64,000 bases of DNA. Origin: Pseudomonas sp. ATCC PTA-122608. GTDB taxonomy: Bacteria > Pseudomonadota > Gammaproteobacteria > Pseudomonadales > Pseudomonadaceae. Under the pieces are notes generated by a model. The model was not told the DNA's origin, did no database searches, and saw only the letters and a program-made list of their open reading frames with translations. The translations under genes were made by a program, and so were the position numbers. The DNA is taken from assembly GCF_001952855.1 (NCBI RefSeq), contig NZ_LPNO01000013.1, forward strand, positions 100,098-164,097, written 5' to 3'. Shown here piece after piece: positions 33,726 through 42,079 of the stretch (its first letter is position 1; each line of letters opens with the position of its first letter).

Positions 33726-35873
33726 ATGACCGATGCCATTCGTTACGAAAAAGGCCAGGACCAGATCGTGGTGCTGACCATCGACATGCCCGGCCAGAGC
33801 GCCAACACCATGAACGGGGTGTACCGCGAGGCCATGGCGGCCACCGTTGCCCGCCTGGAGGCCGAGAAGGATTCGATTGCGGGCGTGATCATCACCTCGG
33901 CGAAAAAGACCTTCTTTGCCGGCGGTGACCTCAATGAATTGATCAAGGTCGACAAGCCCCACGCCAAGGATTTCTACGCCAGCGTGCTGGTGTTAAAGGC
34001 GCAACTGCGCGCGCTGGAAACCCTCGGCAAACCGGTAGTGGCCGCCATCAACGGCGCGGCACTGGGCGGTGGCTGGGAGATTTGCCTGGCGTGCCAACAC
34101 CGCGTGGCGCTGGACCACAAGTCGGTACAGATCGGCCTGCCGGAAGTCACCCTCGGCCTGCTGCCGGGCGGCGGCGGTGTCGTGCGCATGGTGCGTATGC
34201 TCGGGCTGGAAAAGGCCTTGCCCTACTTGCTGGAAGGCAAAAAGAGTACGCCGCAACAGGCGCTGCAAGCTGGATTGATTGACGAGCTGGCGGCAGATCG
34301 TGACGAGCTACTGGCCAAGTCCCGGGCATGGATTCTCGCCAATCCCGAGGCGAAACAGCGTTGGGACATCAAGGGTTATCAGATCCCTGGCGGTACGCCG
34401 TCCAACCCCAAAGTCGCGCAAATGCTCGCCATTGCGCCATCGATACTGCGCGCCAAAACCAACGGCTGCTTCCCGGCACCGGAGAAAATCCTCTGCGCTG
34501 CCGTGGAAGGCGCCCAAGTGGATTTCGACACCGCGCACCTGATCGAAACCCGCTACTTCACCGAGCTGGTCACCGGGCAAGTGGCGAAAAACATGATTGG
34601 AACCTTCTGGTTCCAGCTCAATGAAATCAACGCCGGTAGCTCGCGACCCAAGGGCTTTGCGCCGTATGTGACACGCAAGGTCGGCGTGCTTGGCGCCGGG
34701 ATGATGGGCGCGGGCATTGCTTACGTCAGCGCCTCGGCGGGCGTTGAAGTAGTGCTGAAGGACGTCAACCTGGCGGCGGCGGAGAAGGGCAAGGCCCACT
34801 CGGCAGCGTTGCTCGACAAGAAGGTCGGCCGTGGGCAATTGACCACAGAGCAGCGGGAAACCATCCTCGCGCGGATTATTCCGACCGAATCCGATGCCGA
34901 CCTCGCCGGCTGCGACCTGATCATCGAAGCCGTCTTCGAAGACCGGGAACTCAAGGCCAAGGTCTCGGCTGCTGCGCAAAGCGTGGTGGGGGCCGACGCA
35001 GTCATTGCCTCCAACACCTCCACCTTGCCCATCAGCGGCCTGGCTACGGCGGTGCCCGACCAGGGCAAGTTTATCGGCCTGCACTTCTTCAGCCCGGTGG
35101 ACAAAATGCCCCTGGTGGAAATCATCAAGGGTGCCCACACCAGCGACGAAACCCTGGCCCGGGGGTTCGACTTCGTACTGCAAATCAAGAAAACCCCGAT
35201 TGTGGTAAACGACAGCCGCGGCTTCTTCACCTCTCGGGTGTTCGGCACCTTCACCAACGAAGGCATCGCCATGCTCGGCGAAGGCGTAGCAGCGCCGATG
35301 ATCGAGACCGAGGCGCGCAAGGCCGGCATGCCTGTGGGGCCGCTGGCGGTCTCTGACGAAGTTTCCCTCAGCCTGATGAGCCATATCCGTCAACAGACGG
35401 CCAAGGACCTACAGGCCGAGGGCAAGCCGTTACCGCAGCACCCGGCTTTTGCCGTGATCGACCTGTTGCTCAACGAATACAAACGCCCGGGCAAGGCAGC
35501 GGGTGGTGGCTTCTACGATTACCCGGCGGGCGGGCAGAAACACCTGTGGCCGGAGCTGAAAAGCCGCTTTGAAAAGCCCGAGCAACGGATCTCGGCCCAG
35601 GACGTACGCGACCGCTTGCTGTTCATCCAGGCCATCGAAACCGTGCGTTGTGTGGAGGAGGGCGTGTTGATGTCGACGGCGGATGCCAACGTCGGCTCGA
35701 TCTTCGGTATCGGCTTTGCCGCCTGGAGCGGCGGGGCGCTGCAGTTCATCAACCAGTACGGCCTGAACGACTTCATCGCCCGCGCCCGTTACCTGGCCGA
35801 GCAATACGGTGAGCGCTTCACGCCACCGGCGCTGCTGTTGGAGAAAGCCGCACAGGGTGAAGCGTTTCGGTGA
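33726..35873 (+). CDS. Multifunctional enoyl-CoA hydratase/3-hydroxyacyl-CoA dehydrogenase
   Basis: A 715-aa FadJ/FadB-type enzyme. The N-terminal crotonase domain has the oxyanion-hole segments SAKKTFFAGGDLNEL and INGAALGGGWEICLAC and the glutamates of GLPEVTLGLLPGGGG; the NAD-binding dehydrogenase domain starts at VGVLGAGMMGAGIAYVSASAG near residue 320. AAGGA precedes the ATG. Works with the upstream thiolase in fatty acid or related acyl-CoA degradation. A TetR regulator or acyl-CoA dehydrogenase gene is not next to it. Confidence 0.93.
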   Translation: MTDAIRYEKGQDQIVVLTIDMPGQSANTMNGVYREAMAATVARLEAEKDSIAGVIITSAKKTFFAGGDLNELIKVDKPHAKDFYASVLVLKAQLRALETLGKPVVAAINGAALGGGWEICLACQHRVALDHKSVQIGLPEVTLGLLPGGGGVVRMVRMLGLEKALPYLLEGKKSTPQQALQAGLIDELAADRDELLAKSRAWILANPEAKQRWDIKGYQIPGGTPSNPKVAQMLAIAPSILRAKTNGCFPAPEKILCAAVEGAQVDFDTAHLIETRYFTELVTGQVAKNMIGTFWFQLNEINAGSSRPKGFAPYVTRKVGVLGAGMMGAGIAYVSASAGVEVVLKDVNLAAAEKGKAHSAALLDKKVGRGQLTTEQRETILARIIPTESDADLAGCDLIIEAVFEDRELKAKVSAAAQSVVGADAVIASNTSTLPISGLATAVPDQGKFIGLHFFSPVDKMPLVEIIKGAHTSDETLARGFDFVLQIKKTPIVVNDSRGFFTSRVFGTFTNEGIAMLGEGVAAPMIETEARKAGMPVGPLAVSDEVSLSLMSHIRQQTAKDLQAEGKPLPQHPAFAVIDLLLNEYKRPGKAAGGGFYDYPAGGQKHLWPELKSRFEKPEQRISAQDVRDRLLFIQAIETVRCVEEGVLMSTADANVGSIFGIGFAAWSGGALQFINQYGLNDFIARARYLAEQYGERFTPPALLLEKAAQGEAFR

Positions 35874-35877
35874 TCGA

Positions 35878-35898
35878 AATGTGGGAGCGGACTTGCCT
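35878..35898 (+). repeat. Single degenerate REP arm
   Basis: AATGTGGGAGCGGACTTGC begins 5 bp after the FadJ-like stop; no matching inverted arm is present. Confidence 0.6.
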
Positions 35899-35965
35899 TG
35901 GAAGGGTATTTCAAGGCAGGCTCTGGGGGTGTTCATTATTCCCATCGCCGTGTCAGGTATTTTTT

Positions 35966-36694
35966 ATGTCGTTACGCGTGTGCATCCTGGAAACCGATAT
36001 CCTGCGTCCTGGACTGATCGATCAGTACCAAGGGTACGGGCAGATGTTCAAGCGCCTGTTTTCCAAACAGCCGATTGCCGCCGAATTCGTCATCTATAAC
36101 GTGGTGCAGGGTGAATACCCGGCGGATGAAGAAGTGTTCGACGCGTACCTGGTGACGGGTAGCAAGGCCGACTCCTTCGGCACCGATCCCTGGATCCAGA
36201 CCCTCAAGACCTACCTGCTGGACCGCCATGCCCGCGGCGACAAACTGATCGGCATCTGCTTCGGCCACCAGTTGCTGGCGCTGCTGTTGGGCGGCAAGAC
36301 CGAGCGGGCGACCAAGGGTTGGGGCATGGGCATCCATGACTACAAACTGAACGCCAAGGCACCGTGGATGAGCCCGGTGGTGGAAGAATTGACGCTGTTG
36401 ATCAGCCACCAGGACCAGGTCACCACCTTGCCGGAAAACGCCACAGTGATCGCTTCCAGCGAATTCTGCCCGTTTGCGGCGTACCACATCGAAGACCAAG
36501 TGCTGTGCTTCCAGGGCCACCCGGAATTTATCCACGACTATTCCCGCGAGCTGCTGGAGATTCTTCAGACAACCCTGGGGGAGAAGGTCTACACGAACGG
36601 AGTGGCCAGCCTGGAGCGAGACCACCACGGCGTCACCGTGGCGGAATGGATGATGCGGTTTGTGGCGCACAAACCGAAAGCGGACGTGGCCTAA
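35966..36694 (+). CDS. Class I glutamine amidotransferase-like protein
   Basis: A 242-aa stand-alone GATase. Nucleophile Cys in IGICFGHQLLALLLGG, catalytic His in CFQGHPEFIHDYS. The ATG at 35966 follows CAGGT; upstream in-frame sequence is the REP remnant. Family members include gamma-glutamyl-Gln peptidases and GuaA-like transferases without a synthetase domain. Substrate unknown. Confidence 0.85.
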   Translation: MSLRVCILETDILRPGLIDQYQGYGQMFKRLFSKQPIAAEFVIYNVVQGEYPADEEVFDAYLVTGSKADSFGTDPWIQTLKTYLLDRHARGDKLIGICFGHQLLALLLGGKTERATKGWGMGIHDYKLNAKAPWMSPVVEELTLLISHQDQVTTLPENATVIASSEFCPFAAYHIEDQVLCFQGHPEFIHDYSRELLEILQTTLGEKVYTNGVASLERDHHGVTVAEWMMRFVAHKPKADVA

Positions 36695-36718
36695 TCAATT
36701 CGGGTTTGGACAGCTTTT

Positions 36719-36812
36719 TGTGGCGAGGGAGCTTGCTCCCGCTCGGCTGCGCAGCAGCCGCAAGCTTTTGGGGGAGCTTCGCACCCCAGCGGGAGCAAGC
36801 TCCCTCGCCACA
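36719..36812. repeat. REP doublet (REPIN), GTGGCGAGGGAGC type
   Basis: Arms TGTGGCGAGGGAGCTTGCTC and complement, between convergent amidotransferase and corA-like genes. Confidence 0.9.
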
Positions 36813-36824
36813 ACAGCAGTTTTC

Positions 36825-37796
36825 CTACAGCCAGCCTGAACGCTTGAAACTCGCCCACAAACTCGTACATCCCACCCCAATAAACCCCAGCACCGCAAAA
36901 TAGCCGTAGTGCCATTGCAGCTCCGGCATGTTCTGGAAGTTCATCCCGTAGATCCCGGCCACCGCCGTCGGGAACGCCAGAATCGCTGCCCACGCGGCAA
37001 ACTTGCGTTGCACCACGCTCTGGCGCGACGCTTCCAGCAACACCCCAATTTCGATGGTCTGGCTGGCGATATCCCGCAGGGTGGTCAGGTCTTCCATCTG
37101 CCGCGTGACGTGAATCTGCACATCGCGAAAGTACGGGCGCATGTTCTTGTCGATAAACGGGAAGCTCAGTTTCTGCAATTCCTGGCTGATCTCCACCATC
37201 GGCGCCACGTAGCGCTTCAGCCGCAGCACATCGCGGCGCAGGCCGTGGAGCTTCTGGATATCCGCTTCACTCAGGGAGTTGCACAACACGTTGCGTTCCA
37301 GCTCATCGACCTCGGCATGAATCGCCTCGCTCACTGGCTGGTAGTTCTCGGTAACAAAATCCAGCAGCGCATAGAGTACGAAATCTTCCCCATGCTCCAG
37401 TAACAGTGGCCGCGCCTCACAACGCTGGCGCACGTAGCCGTAGGACGCCGAGTGGCCGTTGCGGGCGGTGATGATATAGCCGCTGCCGGCAAAGATATGA
37501 GTCTCGATAAACTCCAGCTTGCCGTTATCGCGTACCGGCGAGTAGGTCACGATAAACAGCGCGTCGCCGAAGGTTTCAAGCTTGGGGCGGCTGTGTTTTT
37601 CCAGGGCGTCTTCGATGGCCAGTTCGTGCAGGTTGAACTGGCGTTGCAGGTTGGCCAGTTCCAGGGCGCTGGGCTCTTCCAGGCCGATCCACACAAAATG
37701 GTCGGGCTTGGCGGCCCAGGCAGCGCCTTCGTCCAGGGTGATATCGGTGACTTTCTTTCCGGCGCTATAGACGGCGGCCGCAACAACTCTACCCAT
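36825..37796 (-). CDS. CorA-family divalent-cation transporter
   Basis: A 323-aa inner-membrane Mg/Co channel. A large cytosolic N-terminal domain, then a long helix (RQSVVQRKFAAWAAILAFPTAVAGIYGMNF) leading to the pore motif GMN and a second transmembrane segment (GYFAVLGFIGVGCTSLWASF). Length and C-terminal basic tail (KRSGWL) fit the family. Monocistronic. Confidence 0.9.
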   Translation of the reverse strand: MGRVVAAAVYSAGKKVTDITLDEGAAWAAKPDHFVWIGLEEPSALELANLQRQFNLHELAIEDALEKHSRPKLETFGDALFIVTYSPVRDNGKLEFIETHIFAGSGYIITARNGHSASYGYVRQRCEARPLLLEHGEDFVLYALLDFVTENYQPVSEAIHAEVDELERNVLCNSLSEADIQKLHGLRRDVLRLKRYVAPMVEISQELQKLSFPFIDKNMRPYFRDVQIHVTRQMEDLTTLRDIASQTIEIGVLLEASRQSVVQRKFAAWAAILAFPTAVAGIYGMNFQNMPELQWHYGYFAVLGFIGVGCTSLWASFKRSGWL

Positions 37797-37858
37797 AGTG
37801 CTGATCGCTTCTGTATTGGATGACAGTTGTTGCGCAGCTTAGCCTGAACGCGCCCTCT

Positions 37859-37956
37859 GTAGGAGCGAGCTTGCTCGCGAAAAACCTGAGAGCGGCGGGT
37901 TAATCCAGAGTGAGCGCGTAATCGTTAACGTCCTTCGCGAGCAAGCTCGCTCCTAC
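37859..37956. repeat. REP doublet (REPIN), GTAGGAGCGAGC type
   Basis: Arms GTAGGAGCGAGCTTGCTCGCGA and complement. Its right arm is the 3' end of the acyltransferase gene. Confidence 0.9.
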
Positions 37957-38680
37957 TGGGGGTGATTTCCAGCTCTCGGTCCATTGCTTCAATACAATCT
38001 TTCATTTGCTCGCGGCAGGTCTGCATTAACAGCGGCATGTCATCCATCGTCAGCCCCTTCGTAGGAATCGGCGGCAGCGAGCGAATCAGAATATCGCCAC
38101 TGTTCCAGCGGTTGAGCTTCATCTGCTTCACGTACGTGCTGACACACACCTGCACAATCGGCACGCCCGCAGCGATCGCCATCTGGAACGCACCTTTCTT
38201 GAACGGCAACAGGGTTTCGCCGAAGTTGCGCGTACCTTCCGGGAACACCCAGATCGAGGTGTCTGCATGTTGCAAGGTATGCGTTGTAGTGAGCATCGAG
38301 CGCCGCGCCTTGTGGGCGTTGCCCCGGTCAATCAACACATTGCCCGCCAGCCAGAACAGTTGCCCAAACAACGGCACCCACTTCAGGCTCTTCTTGCCGA
38401 TACACACCGTGCGGTAGGGCACCACGGTGCCGAACACAAACAGGTCATAGTTGGACTGATGGTTGGCGATGATCACGCAACTGCTGGGCTTGTTGCGCAG
38501 CGAGTCGACCTCAGCCTTCACCCGCAGGCGCAACAGCCACATCGCCGGCACGGCATACAGGCGCGCGCAGTAACGGCTGTTGTCCGGATTGAACGGCCGA
38601 CAGATCCCGAGCAGCACGCCCAGTACGCCCGCAATCATAAAATGCAGGCCCATCAACAACATGCGTAACAAAAAAAGCAT
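37925..38680 (-). CDS. Lysophospholipid acyltransferase (PlsC family)
   Basis: A 251-aa membrane acyltransferase. Two N-terminal hydrophobic segments, then the catalytic NHQSNYD (H-x4-D), the FPEGTRN motif and the PIVQVCVS end of the acceptor site. The ATG at 38680 was preferred to an in-frame TTG at 38740. The last ten residues (SRSELAREGR) and stop are encoded by the right arm and loop of a REPIN, so the native C-terminus has been replaced or extended. Confidence 0.83.
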   Translation of the reverse strand: MLFLLRMLLMGLHFMIAGVLGVLLGICRPFNPDNSRYCARLYAVPAMWLLRLRVKAEVDSLRNKPSSCVIIANHQSNYDLFVFGTVVPYRTVCIGKKSLKWVPLFGQLFWLAGNVLIDRGNAHKARRSMLTTTHTLQHADTSIWVFPEGTRNFGETLLPFKKGAFQMAIAAGVPIVQVCVSTYVKQMKLNRWNSGDILIRSLPPIPTKGLTMDDMPLLMQTCREQMKDCIEAMDRELEITPSRSELAREGR

Positions 38681-38845
38681 CGACACAGCCCATCGGGACA
38701 AAAGGTGGCGCAGTGTACGGATGTGCACTGTATTCGGCAATTGCCCCTATAGAGTCGGAAGATAGGCGATGTTTAAGCGCATGTTTCAACGCGCCGTGAC
38801 AGACACTGTCTAGAGCGGTTGTAGGCAAATCGGAATTCTTTGTAA

Positions 38846-38872
38846 GAAAAAGCCCGACTCAAGGTCGGGCTT
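38846..38872 (-). terminator. Rho-independent terminator after the crotonase gene
   Basis: On the minus strand AGCCCGAC/GTCGGGCT with loop CTTGA is followed by TTTTTCT. Confidence 0.85.
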
Positions 38873-38895
38873 CGATTCAGCAGGCGTAGGTTTTA

Positions 38896-39585
38896 TTAAC
38901 CCAAGTGGCCCTGGTCCTGAATGATCGCGTCATCCAGGGCTTCCAGCAGCGCCTTACGCACCTTCAGCTTGGTGTGCTTGTGGGCATTCATATTGATCTT
39001 CTTCAGTTGGCGAGCTGCTTCCAGCGCCGCGGCCTGCAATTCTTCCGGCGCGACCACCTTATCCAGGAACCCGGCGCTCAACGCGTCCTGCGGGTTAAAC
39101 ATCTCGGCATTGATCACCGAGCGGTGGAAGGCCGACTTACGCAGACGATCCCGCGCCAGCTCGATCCCGGCGTGGTGCATGGTCATGCCGATCATCACTT
39201 CATTCAGGCCAATGCTGAAAGGCCCGTCCACACCAATCCGGTAATCCGCCGACAACAACAGGAACGCGCCCTTGGCCACCGCGTGCCCAGGGCACGCCAC
39301 GATCACCGGGAACGGGTGCGACAACAGGCGGCGGGCGAGGGTCGAACCCGACGTCACCAGGCTCACGGCTTCTTTAGGGCCTGCGGTCATCACCTTCAAA
39401 TCATAGCCACCGGACAAAATCCCCGGCGTGCCCGTGATGATCACCACCGCCCGATCTTTCTCGGCCTGATCCAGCGCTTCATTAAACGCACTGACCACTG
39501 CCGGCGAAATGGCATTCACCTTGCCGTTGCTCAGGGTCAGGGTCGCGATACCGTCTTCGAGGTGGTAGGCAATCAACTCACTCAT
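38896..39585 (-). CDS. Crotonase/enoyl-CoA hydratase family protein
   Basis: A 229-aa crotonase-fold protein. GGYDLKVM and the CPGHAVAKGAFLLLSADYRIG oxyanion-hole segments are present; the usual catalytic Glu positions fall in GLNEVMIGMTM. AAGGAAT precedes the ATG at 39585. Shorter than classic enoyl-CoA hydratases (about 260 aa). Substrate unknown; monocistronic. Confidence 0.87.
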   Translation of the reverse strand: MSELIAYHLEDGIATLTLSNGKVNAISPAVVSAFNEALDQAEKDRAVVIITGTPGILSGGYDLKVMTAGPKEAVSLVTSGSTLARRLLSHPFPVIVACPGHAVAKGAFLLLSADYRIGVDGPFSIGLNEVMIGMTMHHAGIELARDRLRKSAFHRSVINAEMFNPQDALSAGFLDKVVAPEELQAAALEAARQLKKINMNAHKHTKLKVRKALLEALDDAIIQDQGHLG

Positions 39586-39918
39586 GACGCGATTCCTTGT
39601 AATGCTTGTAATAGAAGGACAGACGGCAGACGTTACCCACCGCGCCCGCCCTGGTAAAGCGCCGTGACTGACTACCCAGTCAGACTTTTCCCCCATGCCC
39701 GCCCGCAGGCGGCCTTCGGCAAGGCGCAGCAGCTACTATAGACAAGCGCCGTGAGTGCCCGAGAATGGCAGAATCGCCTTGGTGTGCATGGCGCCACAGA
39801 GGGCTGGAACGGCATAACCGCCTAAGCGCATGAAAATTCTGAAAAAAACCTTTGCCATCGGAAAAGCTTTCGACTACATTAGCGCGCCTCGACAGACTGA
39901 ATCAGTTTGACGAGATAC
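39586..39918. other. 333-bp gap with the tRNA promoter
   Basis: No gene seen. Contains the strong promoter of tRNA-Ser at 39852-39880. Confidence 0.6.
39852..39880 (+). promoter_or_regulatory. Sigma-70 promoter of tRNA-Ser
   Basis: TTGCCA, 17-bp spacer, TACATT, followed by the GC-rich discriminator AGCGCGCC typical of stable-RNA promoters under stringent control. Confidence 0.75.
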
Positions 39919-40008
39919 GGTGAAGTGTCCGAGTGGCTTAAGGAGCACGCCTGGAAAGTGTGTATACAAGAAATTGTATCGAGAGTTCGAATCTCTCCTT
40001 CACCGCCA
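39919..40008 (+). tRNA. tRNA-Ser (GGA anticodon)
   Basis: A 90-nt tRNA with 7-bp acceptor stem GGTGAAG/CTTCACC, anticodon loop CTGGAAA (GGA at 39953-39955) on stem CACGC/GTGTG, a long variable arm as expected for Ser, T-loop GTTCGAATC and encoded CCA. Decodes UCC and UCU. Confidence 0.95.
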
Positions 40009-40020
40009 AATTCGATGTAA

Positions 40021-40063
40021 ACAAAACCCCTGGTTTCGAGAGAAGCCAGGGGTTTTGTGTTTT
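40021..40063. terminator. Terminator after tRNA-Ser
   Basis: Perfect 13-bp stem ACAAAACCCCTGG/CCAGGGGTTTTGT, loop 12 nt, followed by GTTTTC. It can also serve the convergent lipoprotein gene. Confidence 0.85.
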
Positions 40064-40083
40064 CTGCGGGACAAAAAAGCCTG

Positions 40084-40842
40084 TTATGGCTTATCCCCGG
40101 TCGCGCAATTGAACCGATCATCAATAGGCGCTTGGCGAGGAGGCTCGAAGTACCCGGGCGTGAGACGGTTTTCGGTACGTTGCCAGCGTTGTGGGTAAGA
40201 CAGCCTCGAATAGGGAGAATTGTCCTTGAGCGATTCGTAGTTCAAGGAGATATCTATCTGCGCGGCTCCGAACAGGAGGGGGCCTTCGACCGAAAGGATG
40301 GAGCCGGTAAGCCAGGTCCCGTCCGGGTTTTCCAGGTACATGGGCGCAGTGACGCGTAGCCAGGTGCGCCCGGCATCCTGGGAAAAATACAGGCGCGGCA
40401 GACCGCCCCCACCGTTGCTGAAACTCGGCGGACGAACAATTGGAATGGCCAGGTAGTTCGAGTTGGCGGCATCAATCATCAATGGGGCGCCTTTGCCCCG
40501 AACGGTAATGCCATTGAACGAGCCAAATCGCGCTACTGGGCTATGAATGCCGAGTCGGGTGTCGGTGTAGTACACCATGTCGCCTGAGTCGGCGATGGAA
40601 GGTGCAGAGCCGTTGCAGAGCTTGAGGGTGGTCTGGTCGATCTCGAAGAAGCGCGAGGAGTCGATGCGATAGATGACTCGGCCAGGCAGATACTGAACCG
40701 GCTCGGGGGTATTGCTGCAGGCCGCGAGTAACGCGCACGAGATCAGGAGCGGCAGCTTCGCAAATCCGGCAGTGCACGCTTTCCGAGTGATCTGCAGGAA
40801 ATTGCCCCGATTGAAGAGCCGCACCTTCTCAAGCCTGCACAT
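40084..40842 (-). CDS. Lipoprotein resembling T6SS immunity protein Tli3
   Basis: A 252-aa lipoprotein; lipobox LLAACS at about residue 50, after a longer than usual basic/hydrophobic leader, so a GTG start near 40824 is an alternative. The mature part has GRVIYRIDSSRFFEI, MVYYTDTRLGIH, FSQDAGRTWLRV and SLNYESLK, a pattern I recognise from Tli3-type immunity lipoproteins that neutralise periplasmic type VI lipase effectors. Its start overlaps the upstream gamma-glutamylcyclotransferase gene. No effector gene remains intact nearby. The assignment is from memory of the family, not a search. Confidence 0.55.
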   Translation of the reverse strand: MCRLEKVRLFNRGNFLQITRKACTAGFAKLPLLISCALLAACSNTPEPVQYLPGRVIYRIDSSRFFEIDQTTLKLCNGSAPSIADSGDMVYYTDTRLGIHSPVARFGSFNGITVRGKGAPLMIDAANSNYLAIPIVRPPSFSNGGGGLPRLYFSQDAGRTWLRVTAPMYLENPDGTWLTGSILSVEGPLLFGAAQIDISLNYESLKDNSPYSRLSYPQRWQRTENRLTPGYFEPPRQAPIDDRFNCATGDKP

Positions 40843-41182
40843 AAACCCAAGCCGCCAACCCCGAAGCCAACCCCACCGAAACCCGCTTATAGTCCGAGAC
40901 TTCATACGCATCCGCCGCTGCAAGCTCCTTCTCGGTAATCTGAAACACCATCCCCTCAACACTGTCCTCATTCCGCCCGCTCGGTGAAACAATCGGATGA
41001 TGAGTCTTGCCACTCGCAGCCAACACCTCAGGATCGGTAATCTCCACCCAGCTTTTCGAATACCCCAGCATCGCATCCTGCTGGCCCACCAACTCCCGAC
41101 CAAAGTTGGCCAACTGCACAGCCTTGTCCTGCAACGTGCCGTAGGAAAACAACAGCACGGGAAATTCGGTCGAGCGTTCCAT
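40829..41182 (-). CDS. Gamma-glutamylcyclotransferase-like protein (AIG2/GGCT fold)
   Basis: A 117-aa protein with the substrate-binding loop LLFSYGTLQ and the acidic catalytic position in VEGMVFQITEKELAAADAYE. AAGGAAG lies just before the ATG at 41182 and decides the start, although the frame runs on upstream without a stop into remnant sequence. Family members release 5-oxoproline from gamma-glutamyl compounds; many bacterial ones are uncharacterised. Confidence 0.82.
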   Translation of the reverse strand: MERSTEFPVLLFSYGTLQDKAVQLANFGRELVGQQDAMLGYSKSWVEITDPEVLAASGKTHHPIVSPSGRNEDSVEGMVFQITEKELAAADAYEVSDYKRVSVGLASGLAAWVYVQA

Positions 41183-41446
41183 TTCACTTCCTTGATAGAG
41201 CGTTAAGGGTTCAGCCAACAAATCTTCGTAAAACGCACCAAAAGCCTCGCTCGGGTGCGCAATCTGGATATCCCGGATCCAAAGTCCTTCATTAGGATAC
41301 TGGTCAAAGTCCCGAATATCACCGCCTCGATAAATCGCAAAGGGGAAATCGCTGACGCGGTGCCCTTTCTCCCAGCACCGGTTTGCCGTCGGAGTGTTGG
41401 TTGAAGGCTGTGAGGGTGTTGGTGCCAAGGTGCTGAGCGGGTGACC
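41183..41446 (-). pseudogene. Frameshifted gene remnant, possible T6SS effector tail
   Basis: Upstream of the cyclotransferase start, two frames in succession look coding: LGTNTLTAFNQHSDGKPVLGE, then after a shift at the A-run 41366-41368, GHRVSDFPFAIYRGGDIRDF and NEGLWIRDIQIAHPSEAFGA. It begins directly at the stop of the DUF4337 gene, so its 5' part is missing. Next to a Tli3-like gene it may be the C-terminus of a Tle3-type lipase effector. The origin is inference; the frameshift is seen directly. Confidence 0.5.
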
Positions 41447-42025
41447 TCAAATATGCAGCCACGCCATCCCGCCCAGCACCACGCTCACACTGCCTGCGGT
41501 GTATGCCATGCGCTTCAACCATTCCTTCCTTGTCAGCAACGTGATCGCCGCCAACGAAATCGCGATCTGAATCGCGGTCATCGCCTGCGCCCAGCGGTGA
41601 TGTTGATGCAATGCCTGCTCTGACTTTTCATCCCATTCCTTCGACGTCGCTTCGAGCTTTTCCGCTTGCTTGCGTACTTCTTCCTTCTGGGTTTTGTAGC
41701 GTTGGATCTCGTCGCTGTAGTGCGCCGCATCAACCCCGGGAATATGCGTGGCCAGCTCCGCGAGGTTCTGCCGGCTGGATTTGGCCTGGTAGTAATTCCA
41801 TTGGTTGGCGGCTTCGGTCTTGAAGATGGCGGCGTTGTTTTTGTCCATCGCCGCTTCGCTTTCGGTGGAGCCGGCCTGGTAGCTGAGCATGGCGCCGACG
41901 GTGGCCATGATGGCGGTCATCACGGCAATGCGGCTGGCGAAATTGTCTCCGCGGCCGTGGGCATGTTCGGTGGTGTGTTCGACGTGTTTTTCGTGGGGGC
42001 TGGGGACTTCGAAGGCTTCGGACAT
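41447..42025 (-). CDS. DUF4337 membrane protein
   Basis: A 192-aa protein: a soluble N-terminus rich in His/Glu, a transmembrane segment near residue 40 (IAVMTAIMATVGAMLSYQAG), a long helical coiled-coil region (EEVRKQAEKLEATSKEWDEKSEQAL) and two C-terminal transmembrane segments. This layout and the QWNYYQAKSSRQN motif are DUF4337. Function unknown. Confidence 0.82.
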   Translation of the reverse strand: MSEAFEVPSPHEKHVEHTTEHAHGRGDNFASRIAVMTAIMATVGAMLSYQAGSTESEAAMDKNNAAIFKTEAANQWNYYQAKSSRQNLAELATHIPGVDAAHYSDEIQRYKTQKEEVRKQAEKLEATSKEWDEKSEQALHQHHRWAQAMTAIQIAISLAAITLLTRKEWLKRMAYTAGSVSVVLGGMAWLHI

Positions 42026-42079
42026 AGGGGCGTCTATGAAGGGTTTGAGGGACTCTGATTCTTCACCAGCGAAGCTGTC

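Noticed and set aside
39919..41446. Integrated phage or ICE at tRNA-Ser
   Set aside because: No integrase, no repeated tRNA 3' end seen downstream and only two or three accessory genes.
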